This document shows, one piece after another, positions 22,746 through 23,755 of a stretch of 23,755 bases of DNA (the first letter of the stretch is position 1; every line of letters begins with the position of its first letter). The stretch comes from Gallionella sp. Lineage in GTDB: Bacteria > Pseudomonadota > Gammaproteobacteria > Burkholderiales > Gallionellaceae. The stretch is from positions 1 through 23,755 of the forward strand of contig JARCRR010000127.1 in the NCBI GenBank assembly GCA_029850565.1, in the 5' to 3' direction. The notes under the pieces were generated by a model. It did no database searches, was not told the DNA's origin, and was given only the letters and a program-made list of their open reading frames with translations. Position numbers and translations under genes: made by a program.

Positions 22746-23312
22746 TCAGTTGCTGCAGCGCTTTGACAACATGTCTTTGTTCTTCTCAGCCAGTTGGGCG
22801 ATTGCGCCGAACCTGGCTATAAGGCCATTTTTGGCGAAATGATCGATGACGAACAAAGGGATCACCGTATCCGGCTCCCAGATTCCCTGAAAGCGAAAGG
22901 TGCTTCCTTGAGGATGGGGATCGATATGCCAATTCCCGTCGAATCTTTTGGAATCCCCGGCCAATTGCGTAAAAGAGATTCCTTCGATGGGAAGCTCTTT
23001 GAATTTCATTCTGGAATGCACACGAACACGCAAGAACAATACTTGCTCGTCCGCCGTGCGATCGACCATGACGGTATCTGTGGATTGCCTGACTGAAATG
23101 GATTCAATCACGCCAGGCAATTCTTTCGCTGCCTCATAGTCGGTCAGATAGTGATATGCCGCGCACTTTGTTAACGACGAATCGAATCTGGCGGCCAAAG
23201 AGTAGATGCTCCCGACTCTGTTTACTTCGACCTGCAATCCGGGGTGATAGGTATCGGACCGCGCTGTACCGGCCGCGAGGAGCAGAAGAAGAAACAAGAT
23301 GCGCTTGTGCAT
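22746..23312 (-). CDS. Periplasmic SRPBCC/START-like protein
   Basis: A 188-residue precursor with a Sec signal peptide (MHKRILFLLLLLAAGTARS, cleavage before Asp20). The mature part reads like the helix-grip (SRPBCC, polyketide cyclase/START-like) fold: SLAARFDSSLTKCAAYHYLTDYEAAKEL (written here as SLAARFDSSLTKCAAYHYL, then TDYEAAKEL), a helix followed by strands VIESISVRQSTD, QVLFLRVRVHSR, GNWHIDPHPQGSTFRF and a C-terminal long helix. Such domains bind lipids or other hydrophobic ligands. There is no clear Shine-Dalgarno sequence: the -10 TATAAA lies only eight bases before the ATG, so the mRNA may start almost at the start codon. A four-repeat Pho-box array stands directly upstream. Family by motif pattern is moderate; ligand is unknown. 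Confidence 0.7.
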   Translation of the reverse strand: MHKRILFLLLLLAAGTARSDTYHPGLQVEVNRVGSIYSLAARFDSSLTKCAAYHYLTDYEAAKELPGVIESISVRQSTDTVMVDRTADEQVLFLRVRVHSRMKFKELPIEGISFTQLAGDSKRFDGNWHIDPHPQGSTFRFQGIWEPDTVIPLFVIDHFAKNGLIARFGAIAQLAEKNKDMLSKRCSN

Positions 23313-23320
23313 GGGGCATC

Positions 23321-23376
23321 TTTATAGAAGATATTTATGACGCGTGAATGACTATAAAACGTCATCCATATGACAG
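23321..23376 (-). promoter_or_regulatory. Four-repeat Pho-box array and -10 of the SRPBCC gene
   Basis: Read on the minus strand, four 7-mers in 11-bp phase are CTGTCAT (perfect), ATGACGT (four of seven), TAGTCAT (five) and GCGTCAT (five), covering 23376 to 23337. Exactly ten bases later is TATAAA (23326-23321), five of six to the -10 consensus. This is the spacing of PhoB-dependent promoters, the same as at pstS in this window. Confidence 0.7.
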
Positions 23377-23440
23377 ATCGGGCACGACACTCCGCCAAAT
23401 TAAGCAAGGGTGAACCGAACCGATCTTTGGCGAAAACCAC

Positions 23441-23471
23441 AAAAGAAAACGGGCCTCCGAAGAGGCCCGTT
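23441..23471 (-). terminator. Rho-independent terminator of the porin gene
   Basis: On the minus strand AACGGGCCTC, a TTCG tetraloop and GAGGCCCGTT form a 10-bp perfect stem followed by TTCTTTT. It starts 30 nt after the porin stop codon. The UUCG tetraloop makes it very stable. Confidence 0.92.
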
Positions 23472-23500
23472 CAACTTCTTAACTAACTGAGGAGCTTAGT

Positions 23501-23755
23501 TTAGAAAGAGTGGCTTACACCTGCACCGAAACCGGACAGCTTGGCACCGGCTGCGCTGGTAATAGTATTGCCAGCGGAGAAGTTGTAATGACCGTATTTT
23601 GCATTAGTCAGTTGAGAGTACATTACGTAAGCTTCTGTGCGCTTGGAGAAGTTGTAACCATAACGCAGAGAAAGTTGAGTTGCGCCAGTGTCTTTGTAAG
23701 AACCCAAGTCACCCATCTTTACGAATGCGCCGCCGAAACGGTGGGCATCCATCTT
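23501..23755 (-). CDS. Outer-membrane porin, C-terminal 84 residues (partial)
   Basis: The gene runs off the right edge; only its end is visible. The pattern is that of a Gram-negative general porin (Porin_4 / OmpC-like trimeric porins of betaproteobacteria): alternating beta-strands TQLSLRYGYNFSKRTEAYVM (20 residues) and LSGFGAGVSHSF, the YNFSKRT turn seen in Burkholderia- and Neisseria-type porins, and a terminal Phe needed for recognition by the BamA machinery. Stop is TAA at 23503-23501. A strong terminator follows. Promoter and N-terminus lie outside the window, so regulation cannot be judged. Confidence 0.9.
   Translation of the reverse strand, partial: KMDAHRFGGAFVKMGDLGSYKDTGATQLSLRYGYNFSKRTEAYVMYSQLTNAKYGHYNFSAGNTITSAAGAKLSGFGAGVSHSF

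Overview
The window (about 56% GC by eye) looks like a chromosomal segment of a betaproteobacterium. The best guess, from the hemC-hemD-hemX-hemY order, the cspA plus long-form IF-1 pair and the general protein style, is a freshwater member of the Nitrosomonadales (Gallionellaceae-like); the genus is inference only. There are no rRNA or tRNA genes, insertion sequences, phage genes or CRISPR arrays. Both ends cut genes: a MEKHLA-domain protein on the left and an outer-membrane porin on the right.

Region 1 (1-10,084) is housekeeping. UvrD helicase and the MEKHLA gene overlap on the minus strand. A cold-shock protein and an 86-residue IF-1 form a tight plus-strand pair ending at a strong bidirectional terminator. 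PEP carboxylase (minus) diverges from hemC-hemD-hemX-hemY (plus), whose overlapping genes make uroporphyrinogen III and two membrane-anchored haem-operon proteins. A 15-bp perfect inverted repeat brackets the hemC -10 element.

Region 2 (10,094-13,099) holds a 2Fe-2S/FAD/NAD reductase divergent from an atypical SDR protein that may be translated from a leaderless mRNA, followed by an orphan pstS.

Region 3 (13,100-19,232) is the most interesting. pstS and a secreted zinc-dependent phospholipase C-like enzyme are divergent, and each has its own Pho-box-like direct repeats. The phospholipase keeps all nine zinc ligands of the family, including a Trp that becomes residue 1 after signal cleavage. 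Next come dgkA, a GT4 glycosyltransferase and a PAP2 phosphatase on the minus strand, then an uncharacterised protein with bacteriohemerythrin, then an acyltransferase pair resembling OlsA and OlsB (ornithine lipid synthesis). Read together, these suggest a phosphate-limitation programme: phosphate capture, phospholipid breakdown and replacement by phosphorus-free lipids.

Region 4 (19,367-23,755) carries an EAL-CBS-GGDDF cyclic-di-GMP protein, a lysine-rich small protein, a stand-alone cyclic-nucleotide-binding-domain protein with a possible 36-residue membrane peptide upstream, and a periplasmic SRPBCC-like protein. The last has a four-repeat Pho-box array exactly 10 bp upstream of a good -10, so it probably belongs to the same regulon as pstS and the phospholipase. 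The porin C-terminus ends at a classical TTCG-loop terminator.
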